24,479 nucleotides of DNA, taken from positions 86,214 through 110,692 of the forward strand of contig NWUY0300012422.1 in the NCBI GenBank assembly GCA_004151065.3, read 5' to 3'. Below are positions 1-10,191 of this stretch, piece by piece. Both the position numbers and the translations under genes were made by a program. Below the pieces are notes generated by a model. The model saw nothing but the letters and a program-made list of their open reading frames with translations. It searched no databases and had not been told where the DNA came from. This DNA is from Larix sibirica. Taxonomy: Eukaryota; Streptophyta; Pinopsida; Pinales; Pinaceae. Positions within the stretch are counted from its first letter, which is position 1. The number at the start of each line of letters is the position of its first letter.

Positions 1-305
1 TGTGATATGATCAAAATGTACCAAGACGATAAATGAAAAACTAAGTCTCTTTCACCCTTGAATATATTTGTGTGATAAATGGAAAATAATCATGTTTTTT
101 TCCATGGAAAAAAGATCATAGCTTAAATTCTATTAAAATTTTGAACCATATTGTTTATAGGAAGAAAATCCATACATTTGATTCCTCCAGTAGTAGTGTG
201 TTATCTACGTCGTATTCCTAATATGTAACATTGCATTCAACTTCCATCCATATGTAAGAACTTCAAAAATTGTTCAGTATGATTCTACACCGTATGTCCT
301 TCACA
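1..305. other. Unassigned left edge, beyond LINE A RNase H
   Basis: No gene is visible here. The minus-strand RNase H frame of LINE A closes near 306, so this stretch may be the LINE's 3' untranslated region or flanking DNA. There is a T run at about 94-101, which could be read as a short A tail of a minus-strand element. I found no matching target-site duplication beyond the 5' end of LINE A, so I cannot place the element end. Confidence 0.4.
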
Positions 306-1098
306 AAAAAGTGTGATTACATCCACATATCCAGCAGGCCCATATAGGATGGGAAATGAATTCAGATAAGCATAGGACCGGATCATGTTCCTTTATGGTA
401 TCTTTATTTATTTCCCATGCTTGTGTGCAGCCTTCAGGAAGCAATAATCCTTGTTTGGAGAGGAGATCTGCATCAATGTTTCACTCCATGTAAATGTGGT
501 GGAATGAAAGATCATCAAAGAATTCTAGAGTGCTTCTAATAACATCATAAATATGCCTAAGAAATATATTCTTGGGAGGCCTTCTAGCTGTGATCCATTC
601 GATGACAAGCAGTGAGTCCCCATATACTTGAAGTGATTTCACACCAAGGAAATTAGCCAGTTTAAGAATCTTGAAAATTGCAATCATGTATGCTCTGTTG
701 TTTGTAGCCAATCCAATGCCAGCTAATATTTTGTACCAAAGATTGTCAGAGAGATATAGGAGGCCACCGACTCCCCCATGGCAAGGTCAACCTTGCGTTG
801 CATCTTCAAAGTAACACCAGGGCTTGCTTTTATCACGTTGTTCCATTGTAACCCTCCTCCCTATGGGTTCTTTTCGGATATGTGGAAAATATTCCAGGAT
901 TGCAAGACTCTTTGCAGCATATATGTGTGATGGGATATAGATATTTTGGAAAATCATTTTATTTCGGGCTAACCATGCCCCCCAAATCATGAGTACTGGA
1001 AGAGCATTGTAGGTTATATAAGTAGGATTATTCAGCCAATTATGGAATACATAAAAAATCCCATCCCCATCCCAACATAAATTGATCCTCGTAACCAA
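306..1098 (-). pseudogene. LINE A ORF2 C-terminus: linker and RNase H domain
   Basis: A single minus-strand frame stays readable from 1098 to about 306, interrupted by only two TGA stops (near 787 and 481). The first part, rich in W and R (for example LMIWGAWLARNKMIF), is the linker that follows zf-RVT in plant LINEs. The RNase H fold follows: the FEDATQG strand, GVGGLLYLS, GIGLATNNRAYM, LQVYGDSLLVIEW and, after the second stop, NIDADLLSKQGLLLPEG. RNase H removes the RNA strand during cDNA synthesis. The third and fourth acidic positions (GDS and DADL) are present. The first Asp is Glu with an Asp one residue later, and the Glu expected after NNRA is Tyr. Catalysis would probably be lost even without the stops. 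Confidence 0.8.
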
Positions 1099-1099
1099 T

Positions 1100-1430
1100 G
1101 TTGCAAACTACCACATGTCCTTCATATAGGTGCAACTGATAGAAATGTGATTAATGGAGTCTCCATCCATTCTACAAAGAGAGCATCTCCTTGGTCCATT
1201 ACCAAAGAATCACCCGAGATGGTCCCATGTAAGGATTTTTCCAACCAGAGTAAGCCACATGAAGAGTTTTGTCTTTAGAGGGCAATTGAGTTTCCAAATC
1301 ACTTTTTTCCACCATGCTGGTGTACTGTGTTATTCCTCCTCTCTCAACATCTGGTAACCAAGCTTTGAAAGATAGATACCTTCATATTCATTTATAGTCC
1401 ATATAAGCTAGTCCTTCCCATCCACAAGTC
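1100..1430 (-). pseudogene. LINE A ORF2 zf-RVT zinc-binding region
   Basis: The minus strand reads KLFMWLTLVGKILTWDHL, one stop, then RRCSLCRMDGDSINHISISC. This is the pattern of the zf-RVT domain found between reverse transcriptase and RNase H in plant LINEs. A Cys-x2-Cys pair is followed by His and Cys with the usual spacing, so all four likely zinc ligands survive. The stop near 1215 and the loss of frame on both sides make it a fossil. Upstream, at about 1430-1700, only weak traces of the RT-to-zf-RVT connection remain. Confidence 0.7.
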
Positions 1431-1699
1431 TAATATGGTTTTTTTTAGATCCTTGATATAGTTATCCCATTTAACTTTCTCATCGTTCACAAAGCCCATA
1501 AAATCAGTTGATAACCATTCTTGCTATAGCACACTAGAATTATGTAAGTCATGAATTTAATTTAGGAAAACATAACCTTTGTCTCTGAGAGAATAAACCA
1601 TATCCATTTTTAACCTATAAGAAGTAGAGAAAAATATCTATGGATCTATGCCCAATCTAATACACCTACCATTACTAATTTTTCAGGATATCTAGTCAC

Positions 1700-3330
1700 C
1701 GATAATGTCAAATGCAGAGGGCATAGCCTTCCACATAATAGATACATTCCTCATCAATTTGGGACTAGATCAAATCCATTCCAATATAGACATTGGGTGC
1801 ATATATTTAATGTGTATAACCTTGACCCATAGGCCTTTTCCCTGCACCAGGCACCAGATCCCTTTAGCAGCAAGTGCTTTTGAGAAGCACAAGTGATGCT
1901 TAAGACCCCATCCACCAAGTCTTTTTGGCAGAGTGAGTATGTTCCATGAAATCCAGTGGAAAGTTTTACCCCTAACATGATTTTCCACAAAAAACTGAAG
2001 CATAGCTTCCTATTGTAATCAAGAACACCTAAAGGTACATGTGCAAGTGTAACCCAATATACAGGAATTCCTTCTAAAATAGAATTCATAAGTACCGGCC
2101 TTCCTGCTTTAGAAAGCCATTTGTTGCACCATAAATTCAGTTTACATTCAACTTTGCAAGTAAGCCATGCCTAATCTGTGTTGGTATAGTCATTAGGATT
2201 AATGACAAATCCGAGATATTTGATCCCCAAAGATAAATCAACTATCTCAAAATAAAATTGATTAGTGATCCAATCAGTAATCCCATCTTCCAAATTTAGA
2301 AAGGATAGTGAAGATTTATGTGGGTTACATAGCATACCTGTGGCTTCTGAAAAAGGTGCAAGGAGAGATTTTATCTTTTTTGTCGCCCTTCTGCTACCAT
2401 CAGAGAAAAGTAATGAAAAGGAGATGGGTAATGGAGATAGATCCACCAAAGTGAAATCCTTTTACTGTGCCAATTAATTTGGCATTGGAGAAAATTCTGC
2501 TAAAGCCTTCCATAATTAAGAGGAATAATAAAGGGGCTAGAGAGAACCCTTGCCTTCGCCCTATGCCAAGTCTGAAGAATCGATAGGTAGAGCCATTTAT
2601 GAGAATTGCAAAGCTTGCAGATTGTATACATGAGAGGATCCAATGGACCATAGAGAGATCAAAACCAATCTGTGTGAGGGCCAGTCGGAGAAAAGTCCAG
2701 TTAACCCTGTCATATTCCTTTGATAGGTCAACCTTGATAACCACCATAGGGCAACGAGTAGTCTTCGCCACGTGCAATACCTCCTGAGCAATATCGATGG
2801 CATCATGGATCTGACGGCATTCAAGGAAATCAAATTGTTAAGGGGAAATTGATTTAGAAAGAATACCCCTAATTCCGTTGGCAACGACCTTGGCTATTAG
2901 CTTAAATACACAATTGCATAATGAAATAGGACAAAGATCTTCCATTCTTTTCACCCTATCAACTTTCGGAATAAGGGTCAAGAAAGTTGTGTTGAATGTT
3001 GCCAAAACCATACCTTTTAATATGGACTCTTCAACAACTGTAAGGAGGTATTCACCAATGTGCTCGAACATACCCAAGTAAAATTCAACGGGCCAACCAT
3101 CTAGTCCAGGGCTCATGTCCCCATGCATTGATTTAATCACAGCAGAGACTCGCTCATCTCTTGTTACATGTTCATTTAGGGAGCCATTTTGTTCTTCAGA
3201 TACAAATGAGGGAAAGTATGCAATGATCTCAAGCATGGATGATATAGGCGCTCTATGATCCTCCTTGTACAGGTTTGAGAAATACCTCACCACAACATTA
3301 GCAATATCGTTGAACCCGGATACCATTTTC
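1700..3330 (-). pseudogene. LINE A ORF2 reverse transcriptase (broken in at least three frames)
   Basis: The RT is spread over minus-strand frames from 3326 downwards. Residues in 2838-3326 include SPGLDGWPVEFY, TLIPKVDRVKRMEDLCPISL and FKLIAKVVANGI, the fingers of plant LINE RT. In 2400-2777 are VIKVDLSKEYDRVNW (first catalytic Asp) and GIGRRQGFSLAPLLFLLIM. The thumb and connection lie in 1770-2100, with WISWNILTLPKRLGGWGL. The enzyme copies LINE RNA at the nicked target. The catalytic Asp-Asp box is missing: at 2411-2417 the strand before it and the strand after it meet with about 11 bases absent, which also shifts the frame. The element can no longer reverse transcribe. Confidence 0.85.
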
Positions 3331-3690
3331 CCATCATCTTGTGTAATATCTCAGATAGAATTAATGTGTTCCTTGTGCTTGATAAAGTTGTGAAAAAACT
3401 TGGTATTACAGTCTCCTTTTTATAGCCAAATAGCTCAAATTTTAAGTCTAAGAGAGGCTTCCTCATCAAAAAGGAGCTTCCTTCTTTTAGATTCAAGTTC
3501 CATTATCTGTATTTTCTGATAAGAGGAGATAAAACAATCTACTTAGGTTAAGTAATAAGTATCTAGTTGGGCTTCAATGGATAGGAGATCCTTACTCATA
3601 TATTTTTTGCAGTTCTCCACCCATAGAATCGTTAGAGATTTCAAACTTTTGACGTTGTTGAGGAAATGCGTAGCAGCGAAACTCTAATCA
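3290..3690 (-). pseudogene. LINE A ORF2 linker between endonuclease and RT
   Basis: This minus-strand region lies where plant LINEs carry a variable linker of roughly 150 residues between endonuclease and RT. An open stretch at 3287-3496 has pieces such as FSKFFHNFI-like and LILSEILHKMMGKWYP residues in alternating frames. No catalytic motif is expected here. The assignment rests on position between two clear domains. Confidence 0.5.
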
Positions 3691-4505
3691 AGTGGATTAT
3701 AATGAGACCAATTGGATTTGACTAGTAAATGGAAATCATCATCATCTAACCACGTAGAATCAAATTTAAAAGGAGAGGGATGCTTGTTCAAATCCCCTCT
3801 AATATCAAGGAATACAGGAAAATGGTCAGAGTCACCACCTGTTCCGACCCATTGTTTTTCATTGGAAGCAAGTTACAACATTCCCTCATTGAGTAAAAAT
3901 CGATCCAGTCTTTTAGCAACAACATAGTCTCCTGCTCTCAAATTCCTCTAGGTAGGCTTTAGGATCACCAGAAGAAGATCGAAAAGGGAAACTTCTTCAA
4001 ATTTTCTAACAAATTATTTAGATAGATTATCTTTATGAGCAGTATTTCCCCAGGTCTCCCCCTCACCTATTGAAAAATTCAAATCCCGAGAAAGTAAGAA
4101 ATTATGACCTAGATGGAAGGCAACATAAAAAATATTATCCCAAAAATCCTCTCTTTGTATATGGGGACCATAAATATTTAAGAAATTAAAATATATTCCC
4201 AAGTCTCTGGAGTGAAGTTCAGCTCCTAGACCCGAGGAAATTCCCCAATAGGAGAAAACAAAAAAAGTTTTGATATTCCAACCGGTAATCAGTCCTCCTG
4301 ACCTACCAATAGCATCCAGAGATATAAAATCCCAACCATGTAGATATGACTTAAGCTACTTAACTAGAGTTTCATCAACAACTAGAGTTTCTTGAAGTAG
4401 CAAACATCAGGGTTGTGAAGTGAAACCATTCTTTTCAGAGCCAATTTTTTGGAGGGATGGCCCAAACCCCTAACATTGATGGAGATGCACAACATTAGCA
4501 AACTT
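3690..4505 (-). pseudogene. LINE A ORF2 apurinic-type (EEP) endonuclease
   Basis: The minus strand begins CISINVRGLGHPSKKLALK near 4500, the N-terminal strand of the L1 endonuclease with its Asn. A frameshift follows before LLLQET, which holds the metal-binding Glu. Then come FNFLNIYGPHIQREDFW and SRDLNFSIGEGETW (4014-4202), and further on RLDRFLLNEGML, a stop, GGDSDHFPVFLDI and PFKFDSTWLDDDDF. This enzyme nicks target DNA to prime reverse transcription. The SDH motif is intact. The expected Gly of the GDLN loop is Arg, and several stops and at least two frameshifts break the chain. Confidence 0.8.
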
Positions 4506-4589
4506 TGTTCCTAAGGGTGCATTCTAAGGCACCCTTGGAAGTTTTTTTCCCACCCCAACTAACATCTAACACCGCTTGAGATATGGATG

Positions 4590-6470
4590 ATGAAATAACT
4601 TATCTACATCCCTGAAGTCTAATGGGGCTCCCGGAAGAATTCTTGAAATTTTTTTTTACCGCACTAGAGTCTTCCCCTAATTTCAAGGAGGATCTAGGCC
4701 TGAAATGATATCTAGGAGAGGTCTTAGACTTTCTAGCAGGTGTACAAATCTGAGATATCTTATACTTGTGACTACTGGGAGGCTCAGGGATTGTATCAGT
4801 ATTAACCTCCTCAACAAGTGTAGAGGTCAGTGAAAGGGAGTCATGAGCATGTGTGAGTGGATGTTGAGGGGGGGCTCCATCAGAGGTAAAACCATCATTA
4901 TGATGACAGTGTTCAACATGTGAGTCCATATAAGAGGAGTATTTTGGGGGAGAGAAGTCCTTCATAAGGGAGAGGTGTACAGTGTGAAGAGACTAGGAAG
5001 AGGGGGAAAGGGGATGATTGGGAAAATTGTCAGCAAAATAAAGGGTTCCAGGATACCTTAAGGGGCCCAAGATGCCCCCCTAATCCACCATAATGTGAAA
5101 AATTAGGAGGTTTTTCAAAGAGGCTAAAATGGTTGTTCATATTTCTAAGGGGCCGATAGATATGGACCAGATGAGGGAGAGGGGGAGTCTCTAAACCACA
5201 GACAAGAAAAATTCCAGGGTGTGACATAGAAAATTATGAAGGAGCCATTGGAAAAATAGGAGAAGGGTGTATAACCTTACCCGAGGGAGAATATTCGAAG
5301 CTAGTTGTTGTTGAAGAAAGCACCAATTCTGCAAGGATCGTAGTCTTCAAGATCTTAGCGGTTTAATCCAACAGATGATCAATAAGTGAAGTGAGAGCCG
5401 AAGATAAGGCTTCAGAATTCTCCACGGGTGGTGTAGACTCTAGAGTAACCTCCTGAAAGGGAAAGGATCCACACTAACAATCAATAGGTCCTAAGAGTCC
5501 ACCAGGGTCTGTAGTACACTAGCCACCATGTTTATCTCATTATCCTCTGAATGTTGTTGTCCAAGAGAAAAAACTTCATGTTCCGACACCTCACCTTTCT
5601 TACTTCTTTGAAAATTGGAGACAAATGGCAGCGAGCAATCCTGGACAAGGTGTCCATAAGAATGGAACTGGTTTCATCTAAAAGGAAACCCAATACAGTC
5701 AAGTTCTTGTGAATAGGTATAATACCCTTTGGTGATGTTTATCTTTTCAGGTAAGCCATCCCTAATGGTCAGGTTAACCAAAATTTTCACCACTTCCATC
5801 TCACCAGTTTCTTCAAAGCTATCATCTTCTAGTAGGAATTCACCTAGAGTAGCTCCAATCAAAGAGAAAATTTCTAGGGTCACTCAGGACACAAGCCCTA
5901 AAGTTTCACCTAGGTTTGGTTTGAAAACATATACTCCCTTCGGGCATCAAAGGTGGGCACCCATCTCTTAACTTTAAATGACAATTTCCCCTAAAACCAG
6001 ATACCTTCGAGGATCCTCCTAACGTCTTCAATAGTTCAGAGAATATCTCCAAGCCATCCCTCAGAGAGACCAAAACATTGAGGAGGGTAATCCAAAAAAC
6101 TCCACTAGTTCACCACCCATCTTCGGAAAGTGGGTAGCGACATATTACTACCTCAAAAGTGTCATACAATAGTAGTTTCAAACATTGAAAAGACTTCATA
6201 CATAGGGACATCCTCTCCCAAAGTGAGGTTAACCTCTATTTTTTCATCACCCACATTTTTCGCTTTCTCACAACAGAGGAAATAGAGGAACCCAGGTCTA
6301 ATCCCTTGTCTATGGACGGTTCCCCTAGGTATAAGCCTGAAATTGCTATAGAAAGGAGGGGCACTACAGGTAAGTGTGGGAGACAAAGCATCAAAACCAT
6401 CACCGATGGGAAAAAAATTAATGTTATTAGGTGAGTCATGAATCCTAAGAACAATGGGTTCCCTCATGGG
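4590..6470 (-). pseudogene. LINE A ORF1 (DUF4283-like, zinc knuckle, low-complexity tail)
   Basis: ORF1 proteins of plant LINEs bind the element RNA. Here the minus strand at 6162-6467 is open for 101 codons, then breaks. The DUF4283-like middle is readable only in pieces at 5890-6160. At 5674-5883 are ILVNLTIRDGLPEKINITKG and SQELDCIGFPFR, which lead into a zinc knuckle at about 5636-5690. There the two leading Cys positions read as a stop and as Phe, while the later residues YGHLVQDC remain. The C-terminal part, best seen at 4600-4965, is rich in Ser, Pro, His and basic residues, as in LINE ORF1 tails. The start is uncertain; Met at 6467 is one choice, but coding similarity may begin further right. 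Confidence 0.6.
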
Positions 6471-6830
6471 AAGTCCCTAGTGGTATAATCGAGGAATAAG
6501 GATGAGGGTCCCCAGCCGGGTACAGGTCCTAGAAAAGACAAAGAAAGCAAAGGACAAGAAAAAGCATCATAAAAGACAAGGTCAGTACAGGACCACTGTC
6601 AAAAGGATGGTGTCCATCTCTGACTCCCAGAAACTATAAATGCAAAGACTAGACTAATCTAGCCTTAAACGCCAGAAATGACCAGAGTTTGACCAAAGAA
6701 AGACCCATGTCCATCACAGTTCCAATCTTACTCCCAAAAAACTATGAAACCCTAGCCACCTAAGGTGACCAGAACTGCCATTAAAACTCAAAGACTCCGG
6801 TAATTCAGAAACTTTACACAGTCATCGACA
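6471..6830 (-). other. Likely LINE A 5' leader
   Basis: This stretch lies directly upstream of LINE A ORF1 on the minus strand. It is less AT-rich than the flank that starts near 6830. It reads GGTGGCTAGGGTTTCATAG, a phrase of the kind often seen in 5' leaders of plant transcripts and LINEs. The change in base composition near 6830 is my only evidence for the element boundary. No promoter element can be named. Confidence 0.35.
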
Positions 6831-7290
6831 TAATAATTTTGTATTAATAATAAAGATAAACAATTATGTCCATAATTTTCTATCACATAACAATGATGAA
6901 ATATTTTGTCGTATTGTAATAATTTTATGAACAATTCCACAATTTAATTTTCATAATTAACCTTGGTGTGATGACTTTATTGTTACCATTATTTATATAA
7001 TCATTTTTGTTTAATTTTATTAATAAAACAATTACATTAATCTTTTTTTTTTAATTTTTAATTGTAGTATATTTTGTATTTCTCATCATAATTTCAATAT
7101 CATATTTAGAAATTATCAAAGTAGTACTCTTTTAATTTGATTTATTTTTCTTTTCTTTTCTTCTTTTTAACTTTTCAATTTTTTAAAATTGAACAAGGTT
7201 CTAATAATTACTTGTATGTTCGATTTATGCAATTTTGAATTTTTAATCAATGACAACTTATCATACAATTGATGTGATCTTTGTATTCCT
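6831..7290. other. AT-rich spacer sharing a short repeat with 19540-19640
   Basis: There is no gene here. The sequence is very rich in A and T with long T runs (for example 7043-7052 and 7145-7185). A segment near 6970-7010, containing gactttattgtta followed by tattatataat-like DNA, resembles 19590-19630 closely enough to suggest a shared dispersed repeat. It could be the remains of an AT-rich transposon end. Confidence 0.4.
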
Positions 7291-8630
7291 CTAATTGGAC
7301 AATGTTTTACAACCATCTCACGAGAAGAAGGATCCCCTTCATTCATTTGTTCTACCTAACCCTCCAAGTGATGTTGCAAATCTTCATTGTTTACTTATGT
7401 TCCCTCATTTGTATCTTTATCTACCTTTCAAAAGTGCAAATCTATTGAACTCTCATCACCTTTACCATTTGAAAGAGGGGTCTCATAAGGCTACCAACCT
7501 TTGGAGTGAACAAAATGTCCATTTTTCCTCCTAGGAGGACCTCTTGTTTGGGGACAACGTTCCTATAGATCACTTGTAAGTTGACAAATATGACACTTAA
7601 ATGTTGTATTTTCATAATCTTATGATTGAATCATTTTAAATTTGTCGTAATTTAATATCATTAAGTATGGTAAAACTTTACTGAAATCAATCTCCACACA
7701 ATTCAAGCATAAGTAAAAAGACCATGTTGAGTCCACTTGGAATCATACTTTAAAAAATTCCCAAAGCATTTCTAATATCTTTGAAATATTAAAGGATGCC
7801 AGAAAGGAAAAAATAAAAATGGGAGTTTGACCCAAATCAACATTTTGGATATAATCATAATCAAAGGATCAAAATCTAAAAACCACGGGGAAACAAAGAG
7901 CCCTACTCTTCCCATAACCAAGGTCCTTACTCAAATTTATTTAGTAATCATTAGAAGTGTAAAACTAAACCACAAGGAAACCTTTGGAACACAAAAGGAT
8001 ATCATAATGTCTAGTCTAATTGGAATGGATCAATTAGTACAAATCAACCAACCAAGACCAAAACCCATTAAACTGACATATTACAACAATAAATTTAATG
8101 GTTGAAAATTTAACTCATTTACTTTTGGATGCTTAACCTCCAAAACTGGCATCTCGTCAATTTCTTGACGCTATATGGACTTGGCATAGTTGGATGTTGA
8201 ACTAATGTATGAGACACCATGGATTGAGCTACATCCTTGTAAAATGGCTTGTTTGTAGATAGCACACCATTTCCCATTGCTCCTCCATGCAAACACATCA
8301 CCAACAAAATTGTAGAATCCTTACATATATTGTAATCGATGAATTTGAAAGAATCTTGTAGTTGTTTTCCCTAACGTATAAGTTGTTGTTAGATGATGGG
8401 AATCCCCATGACCACCACGAAATCAAAGATAGTTCTCCACAACAAAATCAATTTCCCATCAAGAGATGTTAAAAAGATATGAAATTTGGCTAGCGTTTTC
8501 AATCTTCCTCTAATTAACTCAACTCATGCCTTCACCTTTTTTTATAAACTAAGGATGTAATCTAACCACCTTTGCATTCCCACATGTAATATAACTATGT
8601 TATAAATGTAAAAGTAAACTTCATATCTAA
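7291..8630. other. Intergenic DNA, no recognisable gene
   Basis: Short open frames exist here (7295-7534 and 7827-8105 on plus, 8119-8307 on minus), but none shows a domain, a motif or support from a neighbour. The minus-strand stretch 8119-8307 has a somewhat coding-like composition and continues in another frame as VFAWRSNGKWCAIYKQAIL. It may be a fragment of an old gene or transposon that I cannot identify. Positions 8581-8625 match a dispersed repeat also seen near 20510 and 23825. Confidence 0.35.
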
Positions 8631-8945
8631 AAAACACACTATAATTGGAAAACAATATATGTAGTGTAATATTTCTTGGAATATGAAGCATTATATTTAA
8701 AATTTAAATGGTTAGGATAGTTGTAAGGCTAAAATCCAAAGAGAACATGTAACAACTTAAAATTAGTATTTAACTAATTGTAAATAAAAACGCATTATAA
8801 TTGGAAAACAATATATGTAGTGTAATATTTCTTGGAATATGAAGCATTACATTTAAAATCTAAATAGTTAGGATAGTTGTAAGGCTAAAATTCAAAGAGA
8901 ACATGTAATAACTTAAAATTAGTATTTAACTAATTTTAAATAAAA
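8631..8945. repeat. Two-copy direct tandem repeat, 156-bp unit
   Basis: Positions 8631-8786 and 8787-8945 are two head-to-tail copies with an exact offset of 156 bases. They differ at only a handful of sites. Each contains gtagtgtaatatttcttgg and aaaattagtatttaactaat. The sequence carries no reading frame. A third, partial and diverged relative occurs near 21010-21065, so the unit belongs to a dispersed repeat family rather than being local only. Confidence 0.9.
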
Positions 8946-9247
8946 CATGGGAAAAGTAAGTAATAGGCACCTTAAATATTAAATAATAAAAATTTATCAA
9001 AATTGGAGAATTGTTAATTAAAATTAATTAAATATAAATGAATCAAGTATCAATGAAAAGAAGAAAAACCTTTAAAAATGTAGGGGATTGGAGGGGGAAG
9101 GGCACTCATTCTTCTTAGATTTCAGAAGGAAGATATGAATGGTTATGGAAGGGAGGAAAAGAGATATGGCTATAGTTTATTGGTTGGGGGCTCAGGGGCT
9201 CTCAACGTTTCACTAAGGGGTTGGTTGGGTGGAGAGTCGTCCCCCCG
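8946..9247. other. AT-rich then G-rich flank of LINE B
   Basis: There is no gene. From 8946 to about 9080 the sequence is AT-rich. From 9080 to 9247 the plus strand is strongly G-rich, with several runs of three to five G between 9185 and 9232, ending in a C run at 9241-9246. This is original DNA next to the LINE B insertion point. Confidence 0.5.
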
Positions 9248-9262
9248 CACGTTGTTTTCCCT
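9248..9262. repeat. Left target-site duplication of LINE B
   Basis: The 15 bases cacgttgttttccct match 16414-16428 (catgttgttttccct) at 14 of 15 positions, with one C/T difference. The left copy abuts the A-tail end of the minus-strand LINE and the right copy abuts its 5' leader. This is what target-primed reverse transcription produces. The 12-base core also occurs once at 8361-8372, so a chance match is not fully excluded. Confidence 0.75.
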
Positions 9263-9508
9263 AAAATTTTTTTAACAGAAATGGTTATGTTTGTATTGAA
9301 AAAGTATGAATAAATTCACCAGTGTTACAAACTTGGCTCTTAAAGAGTTCAAAGGTTTAAGATCTGTTGTCTAAAAATAAAAACTGACATATACAGTCAT
9401 CCAAATGGAGATCAAAGTCTTCCAAAATACTAAACACCCTAGACCACTATAAATTTTCACATATTGTCCGACTAACAAAATGAAAAAACAAAGCATAAAA
9501 GGGACAAA
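9263..9508 (-). other. LINE B 3' untranslated end and A tail
   Basis: On the minus strand this follows the last stop codon (9509-9511) and ends with a short A run next to the left target duplication. No frame is open across it. The short tail (about seven A residues) fits an old insertion whose tail has shrunk or mutated. Confidence 0.6.
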
Positions 9509-10191
9509 TTAGCTGCTAGAGTCACTATTAGTTCTCTGCTCATAGAGAACATCTTCATCTTCGTCATTGTACAAGCTCTTATCTTCATCTCTTGTATCCT
9601 CATCTTCCATATCAACCTCTGCACCATAAGAGTCGACCTCCATCTGACCATCAGGTTCATCGTCAATATTAGTTTCTTCATATTTATTTGATTCATCTTT
9701 AGAACTACCTTTAGAGTCACCTCCATGCTCTGTAGTTGTTACATTGACACATAAATTCTCTTCTTCATTGTTTTTAGCATAGTTTGCACCGATATTCTTT
9801 GAACCTTCTTTCACTAACTGAAGTACAGAAGTTCCATCACCATGACAAACACACAATTCTCATCATTTTTTGAAAAATTCCCACCGATTAAGTCATCATG
9901 CTTTGAAACTATAGTTTCCATTTAGGTAACTTTGTTTTCGCATTCATTTAATTATGTTTGGAGACTAACTAAATGGGCTTCCATGTTAGTGTTAACCTCT
10001 TGAAACAGTTTCTCTATTTTGTCCAAATGATGATCTAAAACCAGTGTATGAGCTATCAACTGATGAACGGCTTCAAACATCCCTTTCATCCTGTCATTCA
10101 TCCATTTCAGGCGGGTTTTAAAATAATTTGTACTGGCATTTGCAGCTTTAACTTGGTTTGTGAGAGCCTCAAGCTGCTTCTCTATGTCCAT
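9509..10191 (-). pseudogene. Extra 3' ORF of LINE B: coiled coil followed by very acidic tail
   Basis: I do not recognise the family. An ATG at 10189-10191 opens MDIEKQLEALTNQVKAANAS; about 79 residues form a convincing coiled coil, with hydrophobic residues at heptad spacing such as MFEAVHQLIAH and LDKIEKLFQEV. After two in-frame stops (near 9949 and 9919) and a one-base shift near 9860, the frame runs to a TAA at 9509-9511. The last 60 residues are dominated by Asp and Glu (for example EVDMEDEDTRDEDKSLYNDE). The frame lies between RNase H and the A tail, inside the target duplications, on the element's coding strand. It could be a true third LINE ORF or a captured host fragment. The strong residue pattern makes chance unlikely. 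Confidence 0.6.

Larger units (their letters stand above)
306..6830 (-). mobile_element. LINE A: decayed L1-type non-LTR retrotransposon with RNase H
   Basis: Read on the minus strand, the order of domains is that of plant L1 elements. An ORF1 has a DUF4283-like part and a zinc knuckle; ORF2 has an apurinic-type endonuclease, reverse transcriptase, a zf-RVT zinc motif and a C-terminal RNase H. Each part is recognisable only piecewise, because stops and frameshifts interrupt all of them. The right limit near 6830 is a guess from a leader-like sequence between ORF1 and the AT-rich DNA that follows. The left limit is the end of the RNase H frame; the true 3' end could lie outside the window. The element is old and cannot encode working proteins. 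Confidence 0.85.

Noticed and set aside
2265-3081. Plus-strand open frames across LINE A RT
   Set aside because: They are antisense to clear RT motifs on the minus strand and carry no domain of their own.
7295-8105. Plus-strand frames of 79 and 92 codons
   Set aside because: No motif, no neighbour, no sign of splice structure; length is near what is expected by chance.
8631-8945. CRISPR-like array
   Set aside because: Only two long adjacent units with no spacers, in a plant genome context.
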